A DNA stretch of 21,214 nucleotides, taken from the IMG/VR virus record IMGVR_UViG_3300005830_000030, positions 1 to 21,214 of that record. One strand, 5' to 3'. Of this stretch, positions 13,911 through 21,214 are shown in pieces. The translations under genes and the position numbers were made by a program. Numbering within the stretch: position 1 is the stretch's first letter; every line of letters starts with the position of its first letter. Under the pieces are notes generated by a model. That model saw only the letters and a list, made by a program, of their open reading frames with translations. It was not told the DNA's origin and made no database searches. The stretch comes from a virus.

Positions 13911-14382
13911 CGAAAAAGTAACATTGGCGCATAAGGCAGTAATAGCCTACGACAGAGCCAGAGAAGAGCTGCAACGCTTTATGTCCGACGAAGACATACG
14001 CGAAATATTGCTGGAGATGGAGCAATTGGTAGACGAGCACAATGCCAAGTTAGATGCGGCCATGCGTGCTATCAAAAGCGAACTGCGTATGATGGAGCAA
14101 GAAAAGCTTATCATAAATGGGCTTGGAGCGCAGAAGAAGTACAAACGGTATTATGATGCTGAGTTCCTAGCTAACGCACTGCCAGCAGACCAATCCGACG
14201 AGATTCTAACTGAGAGGGTTGTCTACGATCTGGACAAGGAGCGGCTAGAACAGCTCTTGAGACAAGGAGAGATAGACAACACGATAGTAGAGAAAGCATA
14301 CCACGAGGAAGAGCAGAACCCGGCCAACTTGCCGGGTACCCCCAAACCTTACATTCTGCCTACACTGCCGGTGCTAGAATGA
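13903..14382 (+). CDS. Coiled-coil protein of unknown function (159 aa)
   Basis: ATG 13903 overlaps the glycosylase stop by 8 bases, with GGGAG (13891-13895) upstream. Residues about 5-70 form a long charged helix, probably a coiled coil, with heptad-like Leu, Met and Ile. A segment of Lys and Tyr ('GAQKKYKRYYDAEF') follows, then a helix-rich part and a C-terminal tail of Pro and Leu. The overall plan, a coiled coil followed by a small domain, resembles phage Gam-like or Gp157-like host-nuclease inhibitors, but no diagnostic motif is seen and I do not claim it. It is one of four unknown genes packed with 4- to 47-base overlaps, so expression is linked to the glycosylase and DUF932-like genes. 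Confidence 0.7.
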   Translation: MTDEKVTLAHKAVIAYDRAREELQRFMSDEDIREILLEMEQLVDEHNAKLDAAMRAIKSELRMMEQEKLIINGLGAQKKYKRYYDAEFLANALPADQSDEILTERVVYDLDKERLEQLLRQGEIDNTIVEKAYHEEEQNPANLPGTPKPYILPTLPVLE

Positions 14383-14777
14383 GGGCGGCATTTCAACGCA
14401 CTACTGTCAAGACCAATAGGACCGATCAAAGGGAGGTCGGGAAACGTACAGTCGCGGGATCCATAGAAACAGACATACCAATAGGAGACGGAAACGCAAA
14501 GATAGGAATAACCAGAGGGCTCAAGACGTGGTTCAGCACGAGAGAAGCAGGCATGACTGTGGAAAGCACTGTCCATGTACAACTAACGTGTGGACAGAGC
14601 GAAGATGAAATTAAGGCAGCAGCAGAAGAAGCTGGGCGTTTAGCTGAAGAATTAGCGCTAAAGGGTAGCGAGGAAATGGGACTGCATCTAGAACCACTAA
14701 TAGGGGGATCTACGCCGGTAGAAGAAGCACCAAAAGCTAAAAGGTCAGAACACCCTAAGCACAGGAGATACCGGTGA
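14379..14777 (+). CDS. Protein of unknown function (132 aa)
   Basis: ATG 14379 and the previous TGA overlap as ATGA. There is little Shine-Dalgarno, so initiation probably depends on coupling. The first 80 residues are basic and then beta-rich ('VESTVHVQLTC'). An Ala/Glu-rich helix follows (about 74-100), then a Lys/Arg/His-rich tail ending in 'RRYR'. The beta-helix plan recalls small phage proteins with a 'strand-Cys-helix' core, of unknown function. The basic tail could bind DNA or RNA. No family is recognised. The next gene starts at GTG overlapping this stop (GTGA at 14774-14777). Confidence 0.66.
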   Translation: MRAAFQRTTVKTNRTDQREVGKRTVAGSIETDIPIGDGNAKIGITRGLKTWFSTREAGMTVESTVHVQLTCGQSEDEIKAAAEEAGRLAEELALKGSEEMGLHLEPLIGGSTPVEEAPKAKRSEHPKHRRYR

Positions 14778-15106
14778 AAATAGTAGAACATGGATGCAGG
14801 ATAAATGGCCTGAGCGTGACAGAAGTCACCGTCAAAAGATTGCCCAACATGCTGCAAACAATGGAAGCAACATATGCACTGGGCGCGTTTGCCAAGAAAG
14901 GGGATAAAAACCTACTCATTGGAACACACGGTCGTTGCACAGCCTACACACAAAATTGGTCTAAGGACACCATGAAGCTCCTAGACGAGTTGCTAAGTTC
15001 TATGGAAGAGGACCTTTTACCACGGCACTTTGAGAAGACAGCCGAGATGGAGGATTCTAATGAAGGGATTGAATCTAGAGAAGACGAAGAAGCTAGTCAA
15101 ATTTGA
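14774..15106 (+). CDS. Protein of unknown function (110 aa)
   Basis: The start is GTG 14774, overlapping the previous TGA; AGGAGA (14763-14768) is 5 bases upstream and supports it. The first 80 residues appear as a small mixed fold with two Cys (residues 8 and 55) and a helix 'TMKLLDELLSSMEEDLL'. The last 30 residues are strongly acidic and probably disordered. No catalytic motif or family is recognised. The following DUF932-like gene begins inside its last 47 bases, an overlap larger than its neighbours show. Confidence 0.64.
   Translation: MKIVEHGCRINGLSVTEVTVKRLPNMLQTMEATYALGAFAKKGDKNLLIGTHGRCTAYTQNWSKDTMKLLDELLSSMEEDLLPRHFEKTAEMEDSNEGIESREDEEASQI
15049..15053 (+). promoter_or_regulatory. 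Ribosome-binding site deciding the start at 15060
   Basis: GGAGG is 6 bases before ATG 15060. The longer frame from TTG 15030 has no such site and would overlap the upstream gene further, so it is rejected. Confidence 0.75.
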
Positions 15107-16181
15107 GGAAGTGCGAGCAGCAGTAGCACAACACCACGATCTGAAGAATGCCGATGTCGTTATAGAAATGGATAAGATACGGCTTAACGAAGAGCTGGAT
15201 GTAGAAGTGCCCAATGCTGGCACTTTTCGCATGACTAGTTGGGCCAAGAAACAGATGGGCAGCATCTTGGGGGTACAGTGGGACAAGTGGTTTGATCCTC
15301 GTTTTGTGACGCATACCCAAGTACAACAAGAGCTACAGCTCAGGTTTTCCAGAACCGGTGACCAGAGAAAACTGAGAACTATGAAATTCAAACCCGGCTC
15401 GCCGGGTTTAGAAGGCTGCGATGGTTATCTGCGTGCAGTCTTGAGCCCTACATATCACCCTATCGATGATGAGCGTGTATTCGATAGGCTAGAAAAACAA
15501 TTTGGACATGAAGCATCAGAATTGAACTTCATGCCTAACCACTTGAGTAAAAAGAGCTCGTGGGGCAACGATCACTGCAACTACTACACTATGGTAGGGC
15601 AGCCGGTAAATATGGGCGCTATCGATCGGAACCACCCAGACCCAAAAGTTAGGTCGATATATGATATAGCCGAAATGGAAGGGGCGCTACCAGAAGACGA
15701 CCTGGTATATCCAGGGTTCAACATACGTAACTCAGAAGTAGGATTCACGGCCATTACTATAGATGAGTTTTCCTTTCGATTAGTATGTCTGAATGGCATG
15801 ATGATCACCACTGGAGATAGTCGACTGATGTACCGCAGACACGTGCCAATAGAAGACGCACAGTTAGATAAACAGCTTAAAGACGTCTTCGACAAAGCCC
15901 CAATTCGCTGGGAAAAGACCAGACAGCTGATGTCTAAGACTCAAGGCGTCTTGTTAGCTAATCCCGCACAAATAATTGAGGATGAATTGAAACGACTAGA
16001 CGCACCCAAGCATTTCCGAGATCTTGCGGTAAAGAAACACGAAGAAGAGCCGCTTAAGAACGGATACGGCGTTCTTCAAGCCATCACAAGAGCGGCACAA
16101 GAGTACGAAGACATGGACAAACGATTCGAATTTGAAGCTATGGGTGGGAAAATACTACAACGAGTAGCTTCTATGAGCTGA
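15060..16181 (+). CDS. DUF932-like phage protein (373 aa)
   Basis: ATG 15060 is set by GGAGG at 15049-15053. Numbered from there, 'GYLRAVLSPTYHPIDDERV' (122-140) and 'NSEVGFTAITIDEFSFRLVCLNGMM' in two parts (224-230 and 243-248) match the pattern I remember for the DUF932 family of phage and plasmid proteins. That family has about 250-380 residues and no settled function. The N-terminal 110 residues appear to be a helical domain with Trp-rich segments ('TSWAKKQMG'). The C-terminal 70 residues are charged and helical. No nuclease or ATPase motif is visible. DUF932 genes often lie near recombination or replication genes, as here. The identification rests on these segments, so moderate confidence. 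Confidence 0.58.
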   Translation: MKGLNLEKTKKLVKFEEVRAAVAQHHDLKNADVVIEMDKIRLNEELDVEVPNAGTFRMTSWAKKQMGSILGVQWDKWFDPRFVTHTQVQQELQLRFSRTGDQRKLRTMKFKPGSPGLEGCDGYLRAVLSPTYHPIDDERVFDRLEKQFGHEASELNFMPNHLSKKSSWGNDHCNYYTMVGQPVNMGAIDRNHPDPKVRSIYDIAEMEGALPEDDLVYPGFNIRNSEVGFTAITIDEFSFRLVCLNGMMITTGDSRLMYRRHVPIEDAQLDKQLKDVFDKAPIRWEKTRQLMSKTQGVLLANPAQIIEDELKRLDAPKHFRDLAVKKHEEEPLKNGYGVLQAITRAAQEYEDMDKRFEFEAMGGKILQRVASMS

Positions 16182-16201
16182 ACACAACTACTGGAGAAGG
16201 T

Positions 16202-16504
16202 ATGAGCAGCATGTCACTAGAAGCTTTGTCAAAGAAAGTACAGAGCCTAAAAGATCGTTTCGAGCGGCTAGAAAAAGACGTCAAAGGACTGAAGGATCTA
16301 TTGAATGTACACGATAACTGGCACTCGATGATCCGTAAGTGGGTGGGGCACGGCGTGCGTATCTGCGACCGTGACGGCATCACCATAGGCACATTGCTGT
16401 GGTCGGATAGGTACAACGTGTGCGTGCAAATAGAAGAGGCAAGGACCGGTCAACGTACGCGTATGTATACCAAAGGCGGCATCAATTGGATAGAGGAAGT
16501 ATAG
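16202..16504 (+). CDS. Sm/Hfq-like small protein with N-terminal coiled coil (100 aa)
   Basis: ATG 16202 follows GGAGAAGG (16193-16200) with very short spacing; ATG 16211 is an alternative. Residues 5-36 form a charged heptad-type coiled coil ('LSKKVQSLKDRFERLEKDV'). Residues 49-99 read as a small all-beta domain: 'GVRICDRDGITIGTLLWSDRYNVCV', then a polar loop and 'RMYTKGGINWIEEV'. The order 'V.i.drDG..i.G.L...DrYn', then 'yykgaI..I', resembles Sm1 and Sm2 of Hfq-type proteins (Hfq Sm2 is 'YKHAIS'), which form RNA-binding rings. It is not certain; other SH3-like barrels share this pattern. It lies directly before the replicative helicase, with the helicase AGGAGG overlapping its stop region, so both come from one message. 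A role in RNA binding or helicase assembly is open. Confidence 0.6.
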   Translation: MSSMSLEALSKKVQSLKDRFERLEKDVKGLKDLLNVHDNWHSMIRKWVGHGVRICDRDGITIGTLLWSDRYNVCVQIEEARTGQRTRMYTKGGINWIEEV

Positions 16505-16508
16505 GAGG
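16503..16508 (+). promoter_or_regulatory. Ribosome-binding site supporting a TTG start at 16515
   Basis: AGGAGG overlaps the stop TAG (16502-16504) of the previous gene and is 6 bases before TTG 16515, the start of the replicative helicase. Confidence 0.72.
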
Positions 16509-16514
16509 CTGATC

Positions 16515-18011
16515 TTGGGTGCGCACGAAGAACTGATACTAGTCACCAAAATCATAGATTCCGGTGACATACTACCTGTTATAAACGCTAAGATAACGCC
16601 TGATCATTTCAAGAACGAGCACACACTAGGTATTTTCAACCGGATAATGAAAGATTGGAGGAGGTGGAAAGGCAAAAAGCCATCCATACCAACCAGGGAA
16701 ATTATAGCACGTGATTTTCCTACGATAGATCTGCCCCGCGAAGATAGAAGAAGCTTGGAAGTGGTAGTCGATGATTTCCTAAACCATCACCTTGTACAGG
16801 AACTACAAGGCATGGCGGACTTCATTAATGAATGGAAAGACAGTCCAGAGGACGTCCTAAAGCGCTTAAATGAACAGGTGCGCAAACTAGCATATATGAA
16901 GCGTGTAGGTCAAGACGTGGTTCTGTCTAACGTGACGAAGGAAGTAGTAGATCGTTACGAGAGCAATAGAGACAGCGATAGCATAAAAGGGATACCCTAT
17001 CCCTGGGAAGTGCTAAACCACGCCACTCAGGGTATGCTCCCAGGCGAATTCATCCTATTCTACGGTAGGCCAAAATCTCTAAAGACGTGGGTCCTTTTGC
17101 ATCTAGCTACTTTTGCCTACGACTATGCCAGCAGGAGAGTACTGATATACACAAGGGAAATGACCCCACAACAAATGATGGATCGCTGCGTTTGCTTGTT
17201 AATTGGAGCTCCCTATACCGCATACAAAGAGGGTACTTTATCCGAAATAGCCACGCCAGAGGGCGGAACAATGGAAGACAGATTCTATGATCTAACAGCT
17301 TCCATGAAATCGGATGAGCGGACCTGTGCCCTAGAAACCGGTTTTAACAAGAGCCTAATCATAACAAGTGATAGAGACGATCCCACAGGAGGCGGAGTTC
17401 AAGGTTTACGAAAAAAGGTAGATGATCACAAGCCAAACCTAATATGTGCCGATGCAGTATATCTGATGCGCAATGATCGCGCTGGAGGTAAAAGGTCTGT
17501 GAAGTGGGACGATCAGGCCGCCATAACCCAGGACCTAAAAGACCTGGCCCTAGACACCAATAAACCCCTCATAGGAACTAACCAAGCAACACGAAGTAGC
17601 GAGGATCGTAAGGGACAAAGTGTGTCCAACATCTCATTCTCCGACTCATATGGCATGGACTGCGATCTTGCTATAGAAATCATCAAGAAGAAAATCACCG
17701 ACGAAACAAATGAGTTAGCCCTAGCTATCACAGGCGCGCGCGAGATCAATATATCTGGATTCGCTATCAATGGTAATCCAGCAACCAACTTTGGGCCTCT
17801 ATACGAGAAATTCAGAGATCAAGCAGGCGTAGAACAGCTAGACGGCGACGGCAACCCACTAGTAGTTCCTGTTATCTTCAGTGATCACAACGACATCAAA
17901 GACTTCCTAAAGAAAGGAGAAGATTCCGAAAAGCCCAAAGATACCAAAACAAAAGCGCAATACGCTAAGTTAGCAAAAATTGCATTTAAAGAGGCGAGAA
18001 AGCATAGCTAA
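16515..18011 (+). CDS. DnaB-type replicative DNA helicase (498 aa)
   Basis: The start is TTG 16515 with AGGAGG at 16503-16508. The N-terminal 120 residues form a helical domain like the DnaB N domain ('HFKNEHTLGIFNRIM', 'PTREIIARDFP'). After a linker, 'YPWEVLNHATQGMLPGEFILFYG' leads into the RecA-type core. The Walker A is 'GRPKSLKT' (184-191), with Leu189 in the place of the canonical Gly before Lys190; I recall related forms in phage helicases. Motif H1a 'YTREMTPQQMMDR' has Glu215 as the likely catalytic base. Walker B is 'LICADAVYLM' (309-318). 'GTNQATRSS' (354-362) is the H3 sensor with Gln357. It would form a hexamer that unwinds the fork and partners the primase encoded next, whose ATG overlaps its stop (TAATG). 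The C-terminal tail is Lys-rich. Confidence 0.86.
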   Translation: MGAHEELILVTKIIDSGDILPVINAKITPDHFKNEHTLGIFNRIMKDWRRWKGKKPSIPTREIIARDFPTIDLPREDRRSLEVVVDDFLNHHLVQELQGMADFINEWKDSPEDVLKRLNEQVRKLAYMKRVGQDVVLSNVTKEVVDRYESNRDSDSIKGIPYPWEVLNHATQGMLPGEFILFYGRPKSLKTWVLLHLATFAYDYASRRVLIYTREMTPQQMMDRCVCLLIGAPYTAYKEGTLSEIATPEGGTMEDRFYDLTASMKSDERTCALETGFNKSLIITSDRDDPTGGGVQGLRKKVDDHKPNLICADAVYLMRNDRAGGKRSVKWDDQAAITQDLKDLALDTNKPLIGTNQATRSSEDRKGQSVSNISFSDSYGMDCDLAIEIIKKKITDETNELALAITGAREINISGFAINGNPATNFGPLYEKFRDQAGVEQLDGDGNPLVVPVIFSDHNDIKDFLKKGEDSEKPKDTKTKAQYAKLAKIAFKEARKHS

Positions 18012-19063
18012 TGCGGGACGTAATTTACAGAGAAGCAGCACGGCATCTACGATACATTAAGTCGTCCGGTCCAGACGATATAGGTGGCCCCTGCCCATTC
18101 CACAAAGGAGGGATGGAACAAAACCCGTCGTTCTATATCAGCCTAGTAACAGGGCAATTCTTCTGCCATTCATGTAAAGCAAAAGGAACATTCGTTCAAT
18201 TCCTTAAGCGTTTTAACGCACCGCCCACACTAATAGATTCCATATTAGAGTTAGGCAGAAGAGAAGAATCCCACAGACCAAAAGTAAAACTAGGTGCAGG
18301 TATAGGTGAGCATGTACTGAATGAGAGCTTGCTAGGGGTATTCCAATACTGCCCTACAGATTTAGTTAAAGCGGGCTTCGACGAAAAACTGCTACAAGAG
18401 CTTGATGTAGGGTTCGACAAAAATGAAATGCGGATCACGTTCCCTATACGTGATCTCTACGGAAGTCTAGTGGGAATCTCCGGACGATCTGTAACTGGAG
18501 ATTACCCAAGGTATAAGGTGTACAAATCCAAAGATCTGCTCCGGTATGCTCCAGATGACCACGCAGTAATAGCTCGATACAGAGCGTACAACATCAATAA
18601 CCACGATCATTTATGGAACCTACATAATGTGTACCCCGGCGCCTTCTATGGAGAGACCGATACAGTAATAGTCGTAGAAGGATACAAAGCGTGCATTTGG
18701 TTAATACAGCAGGGATTTGAAAACGTGGTAGCGCTACAAGGTAGCAGCCTAACACAACCACAAGGACAGCTTTTGGGTCGCCTAGGAACGACAATAATGT
18801 TATTCCTAGACAACAACAAGGCAGGCAAAGAAGGCACTTATTTAGCAGGATGGTGGCTTAGGCGAAGAGGTCTTCGCGTACTTGCTATAACATACCCAGA
18901 GTGGTGCGAAGAACAAGCACAACCAGATGACCTAGAACAGCCAGACATATTGAGCGTGCTAAACACCGCAGAGGACTGGCATTTTTGGAGGAACAAAAAC
19001 GATGCAATACTCAACGAAGCAAAGAAGTTCATTCGGACAGCGAGTAAGGGGCTACACTACTAG
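18011..19063 (+). CDS. DnaG-type primase, CHC2 zinc finger plus TOPRIM (350 aa)
   Basis: ATG 18011 shares its A with the helicase stop. Residues 28-55 form a CHC2 zinc finger (Cys28, His31, Cys52, Cys55) followed by 'GTFVQFL', which recognises template in DnaG-type primases. The catalytic half has 'RITFPIRDLYGSLVGISGR' (141-159) and a TOPRIM segment: 'VIVVEGYKAC' (219-228) with Glu223, and 'IMLFLDNNKAG' (262-272) with Asp267. In most DnaG proteins the second acidic motif is DxD; here it is DNN. A later 'QPDD' (304-307) matches the third TOPRIM acidic patch. At 350 residues it is short: no C-terminal helicase-binding domain is seen. It makes RNA primers beside the helicase and polymerase. The next gene starts inside its last 62 bases. 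Confidence 0.85.
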   Translation: MRDVIYREAARHLRYIKSSGPDDIGGPCPFHKGGMEQNPSFYISLVTGQFFCHSCKAKGTFVQFLKRFNAPPTLIDSILELGRREESHRPKVKLGAGIGEHVLNESLLGVFQYCPTDLVKAGFDEKLLQELDVGFDKNEMRITFPIRDLYGSLVGISGRSVTGDYPRYKVYKSKDLLRYAPDDHAVIARYRAYNINNHDHLWNLHNVYPGAFYGETDTVIVVEGYKACIWLIQQGFENVVALQGSSLTQPQGQLLGRLGTTIMLFLDNNKAGKEGTYLAGWWLRRRGLRVLAITYPEWCEEQAQPDDLEQPDILSVLNTAEDWHFWRNKNDAILNEAKKFIRTASKGLHY

Positions 19064-20090
19064 ACGTAGTGAAAGCTCAGGAGGTGGAGGTGCGCTATTA
19101 TCTGTCCGCTGGAACAGTATGTGGCGGCCGCCACAAAATGTAACTACCAAATTCAGATTGCTACCCGGAGCCTACGTAGGATTCGAAGGAGAAGAAAACG
19201 AATATTTCCAATATGTAGATCACTTTGTAGCACGTAGTAAACGTGGTTTCATATGCTCCAAACAATACCAAATAATAGACGGCAACCTAACCAGTACTGG
19301 AGGAAAATGCCTCGGCTGTAAAGAAAGAGACGGTGGAGCAGACGACATCTCTTGGAGCCTAAAACACGCATTTAACGGTGTACACCTAGTTTGGTACCAT
19401 TTAGAGCCAGTAATAGATGACAACGGAAAGCCGATGCTATATAAACACGGTGATCGTAAGGGGGAACAGATCATGCGCAAAATCGAATGCGAAGGTCGTC
19501 GTTGTCCCCACTGCAAAGACGGCTTAGAGAAAGTTTTCGGCAAACAGGTACACTGGAGTATAGGCTCCGGTCACCTAAATGATCTAGCCGGATTCGTATC
19601 AGAGATAGAAAAAGACTGCGCTAATTGTGGAGAAGGGCGACTAGAGGAAATATCGTATGAGTGCTCCAACTGCGGCTTCGTGTTCATAGATATGAACACG
19701 ACAGAGATGGATAACGCAGCTATCGCCAGTTACGTTTCGCATAAACGGGAATGCCCAGAGTGCAAAACTAAAGATTACCCGATGCGCCAATTTGAGTGCG
19801 ATGTCTGCCAAGATCCAGAAAGTACTTCTATATTCGACTGCACTCTGGAGATCAAACGACAAGGAGAGAATACCAACTCCACCATACAAATTCCTCGATG
19901 GACCAAAGAGGACCTACCCGATAACTTGGACCCGAAAATAGACCTTAAGCCTTTCCAGTTCAAACGTGTATTTAGTCCGGACCCATTCGATATCCAAGCA
20001 AAAATACTTAAGATACGCAATCCGTATGGCGCGGGCGACGTTGACGACCACGCCAAAGAGTACGGAGATGACGCCGACTACGGAAAATAG
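19002..20090 (+). CDS. Multi-zinc single-stranded-DNA-binding-like protein (362 aa)
   Basis: I take ATG 19002, with GGAGG (18987-18991) 10 bases upstream; the next in-frame ATG is 19119, without a good site. Residues 1-40 are basic, Ser/Gly-rich and probably disordered. The folded part starts 'TTKFRLLPGAYVGFEGEENEYFQYVDHFV' in two parts (48-60, 61-76), a start I associate with phage SSB-like proteins. Six Cys-x2-Cys knuckles follow: 103/106, 168/171, 206/209, 221/224, 251/254 and 266/269, enough for three zinc ribbons. The final 20 residues are acidic (Asp, Glu, Tyr), like the partner-binding tails of SSBs. It lies between primase and polymerase, the usual place for a single-stranded-DNA-binding protein, as in phage T4 gp32, which also binds zinc. 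No known family could be matched with certainty. Confidence 0.66.
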   Translation: MQYSTKQRSSFGQRVRGYTTRRSESSGGGGALLSVRWNSMWRPPQNVTTKFRLLPGAYVGFEGEENEYFQYVDHFVARSKRGFICSKQYQIIDGNLTSTGGKCLGCKERDGGADDISWSLKHAFNGVHLVWYHLEPVIDDNGKPMLYKHGDRKGEQIMRKIECEGRRCPHCKDGLEKVFGKQVHWSIGSGHLNDLAGFVSEIEKDCANCGEGRLEEISYECSNCGFVFIDMNTTEMDNAAIASYVSHKRECPECKTKDYPMRQFECDVCQDPESTSIFDCTLEIKRQGENTNSTIQIPRWTKEDLPDNLDPKIDLKPFQFKRVFSPDPFDIQAKILKIRNPYGAGDVDDHAKEYGDDADYGK

Positions 20091-20096
20091 GCCGAT

Positions 20097-20130
20097 GTAG
20101 CCCCCTCTGTTTCAACGCAGAGGGGGCTGC
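20097..20130 (+). terminator. GC-rich hairpin between the SSB-like gene and DNA polymerase
   Basis: AGCCCCCTCTG (20099-20109) pairs perfectly with CAGAGGGGGCT (20118-20128) around an 8-base loop, and two more pairs extend the stem. Only GTTTAT follows, so the T-run is weak. It may be a partial terminator that lowers polymerase expression, or a processing or stabilising stem. It sits 18 bases before the polymerase ATG, on the plus strand. Confidence 0.55.
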
Positions 20131-20147
20131 GTTTATGTGGAGGACAC

Positions 20148-21214
20148 ATGACAATCCAATATGTACCACCCGTAACGTGGGTAGATACACCCGAAGACTT
20201 CATGAAGTTTGCCCACCATGTACGAACTACAGGAGAGAGTGCGCTAGATACCGAAACCACCGGCCTCAATCGCATGGTAGACTACGTCCTATTCTGGTCT
20301 GCCTGTCCTGACGAGAAGACACGTTATTGTTTTTCCAGAGAAATGCTCCACTTGTGGGACGCCGAATTGTCACAAGATCAAGACATCAAATGGTATTTTA
20401 CCAACCAAACATTTGACTTCGCTATGCTGATGAATTCTGGGGTGCGTGTTCCTCTGGGAGACTCTTATTGTACTCTGGCCATGGATTGGTTGCTGGACGA
20501 AAACCGGCAAGGCCGACACGGACTGAAAGAGACAGCTCTGGATTACTTGGGCCTTAACATGCGCGAATTCAAAGAGGCATTTAAGGGCAAGAAAAAGGGA
20601 GAGAGTTATCATGACCGCCTACTACGCGCTATGGATGAAGAATTCGAAAGTGCGACTTCCTACGCTTCACTGGATGCGTGGGCTACCTTTAGAGTATTTC
20701 ACGAGCTAAAGCGTAGACTACAAAACGAATACAGTATGGATGGCATGTGCCTGTGGGATTATTTTGACGAAATAGAAATGCCATTCACAAGGGTGCTGCA
20801 CAATTGTAGCCGACGCGGCGTCATGGTAGACCTTGGCTATTTAGACGAATTGTCGCCTAAGATGGAAGCGGATATAGCCAAATTAGAAAAACAGCTAACT
20901 AAAATTGCTGGAACAGAAATCAACCCAAATAGCCCAAAACAACTACAAAAACTGTTCTTTGATAAGCTCGGGCTAAAACCCATCAAGATGACTTCCGGAG
21001 GAGCCAGCGGCAACCGTCAGCCTTCCACAGATGAGTCCTGTCTTAGGGCATGGGAAGAGGATGGCGTAGAAGCCGCTAAAATACTGTTAGAGCACCGTGC
21101 TCTAGCTAAAATGAAAGGCACTTACGTAGATGGACTACGTAAATGGGTAGATAAAGAGCTTCGGATACACCCTACACTAACTCAACACGTTACCGTTACT
21201 GGCAGGCTAAGCTC
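20148..21214 (+). CDS. polA: DNA polymerase, family A with 3'-5' exonuclease (cut by window edge)
   Basis: ATG 20148 follows GGAGG (20139-20143); the frame is open to the end of the window, so 355 N-terminal residues are visible. The 3'-5' exonuclease domain has Exo I 'LDTETTG' (Asp34, Glu36), Exo II 'NQTFDFAML' (Asn86, Asp90) and Exo III 'YASLDAW' (Tyr172, Asp176), all acidic residues present. The start of the polymerase domain shows 'INPNSPKQLQKLFFDKLGL' (258-276), 'STDESCL' (293-299) and the family A motif ending 'VTVTGRLS' (348-355), where the window stops. The nucleotide-binding and catalytic palm motifs lie beyond the edge. There is no N-terminal 5'-3' exonuclease domain, as usual for phage replicative enzymes. 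It would copy the phage genome with the helicase, primase and SSB-like protein encoded upstream. Confidence 0.92.
   Translation, partial: MTIQYVPPVTWVDTPEDFMKFAHHVRTTGESALDTETTGLNRMVDYVLFWSACPDEKTRYCFSREMLHLWDAELSQDQDIKWYFTNQTFDFAMLMNSGVRVPLGDSYCTLAMDWLLDENRQGRHGLKETALDYLGLNMREFKEAFKGKKKGESYHDRLLRAMDEEFESATSYASLDAWATFRVFHELKRRLQNEYSMDGMCLWDYFDEIEMPFTRVLHNCSRRGVMVDLGYLDELSPKMEADIAKLEKQLTKIAGTEINPNSPKQLQKLFFDKLGLKPIKMTSGGASGNRQPSTDESCLRAWEEDGVEAAKILLEHRALAKMKGTYVDGLRKWVDKELRIHPTLTQHVTVTGRLS

Noticed and set aside
13903-14382. Calling the coiled-coil gene a Gam or Gp157 nuclease inhibitor
   Set aside because: Only the coiled-coil plan agrees; no diagnostic segment is visible, so it is left as unknown.
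14426-14857. Leftward 143-codon frame
   Set aside because: It is antisense to the chain of coupled rightward genes, has no ribosome-binding site and would span two gene junctions.
15030-15059. TTG 15030 as start of the DUF932-like gene
   Set aside because: GGAGG at 15049-15053 and ATG 15060 give a better start with less overlap.

Overview
The window is a piece of a tailed-phage genome (Caudoviricetes-like). It carries a portal protein, further virion-type proteins, and a replication operon with a DnaB-type helicase, a DnaG-type primase, a candidate single-stranded-DNA-binding protein and a family A DNA polymerase. It also holds the N-terminal part of what looks like an RNA polymerase beta subunit. 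Phages that carry multisubunit RNA polymerase genes tend to be large and partly independent of host transcription. No host can be named from the sequence. Shine-Dalgarno sequences are strong (AGGAGG/GGAGG) and GTG/TTG starts are common. No tRNA, CRISPR array, insertion sequence or integrase was seen.

Layout: (1) bases 1-704, minus strand, the start of an RpoB-like gene that runs off the left edge. (2) 705-895, a divergent control region. (3) 896-1640, plus strand, a small early-type cluster: a very acidic 51-residue protein, a coupled 32-residue hydrophobic peptide and a zinc-binding protein. (4) 1637-10708, minus strand, a five-gene virion block. In transcription order it is a 486-residue protein with recurring K-x-A motifs, a protein made of four 195-residue tandem repeats, two proteins of unknown function, and a portal protein interrupted by a 426-residue LAGLIDADG intein. 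(5) 10709-10843, a second divergent control region. (6) 10844-21214, plus strand: a Cys-rich small protein, a terminator overlapped by a promoter, then a tightly packed replication and repair operon. Its order is SF2 helicase, unknown, family 4 uracil-DNA glycosylase, three unknowns, DUF932-like protein, Sm/Hfq-like protein, DnaB-type helicase, CHC2/TOPRIM primase, multi-zinc SSB-like protein, hairpin, and DNA polymerase A, which is cut by the right edge.

In the rightward operon most neighbouring genes overlap by 1-11 bases (ATGA, GTGA and TAATG junctions), which implies translational coupling. Helicase, primase, SSB-like protein and polymerase together make a near-complete replisome. The SF2 helicase and uracil-DNA glycosylase look like repair or recombination partners.

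The least expected items are: the portal intein, with Ser at +1 and Lys instead of the penultimate His; the nested TIG-plus-inserted-domain repeats, whose protein is conserved while the DNA has drifted; a promoter whose predicted start lies inside a terminator stem; a perfect hairpin abutting the helicase ribosome-binding site; a 10-base motif shared by both rightward control regions at nearly equal distance from the start codon; and an Sm/Hfq-like phage protein next to the replicative helicase.
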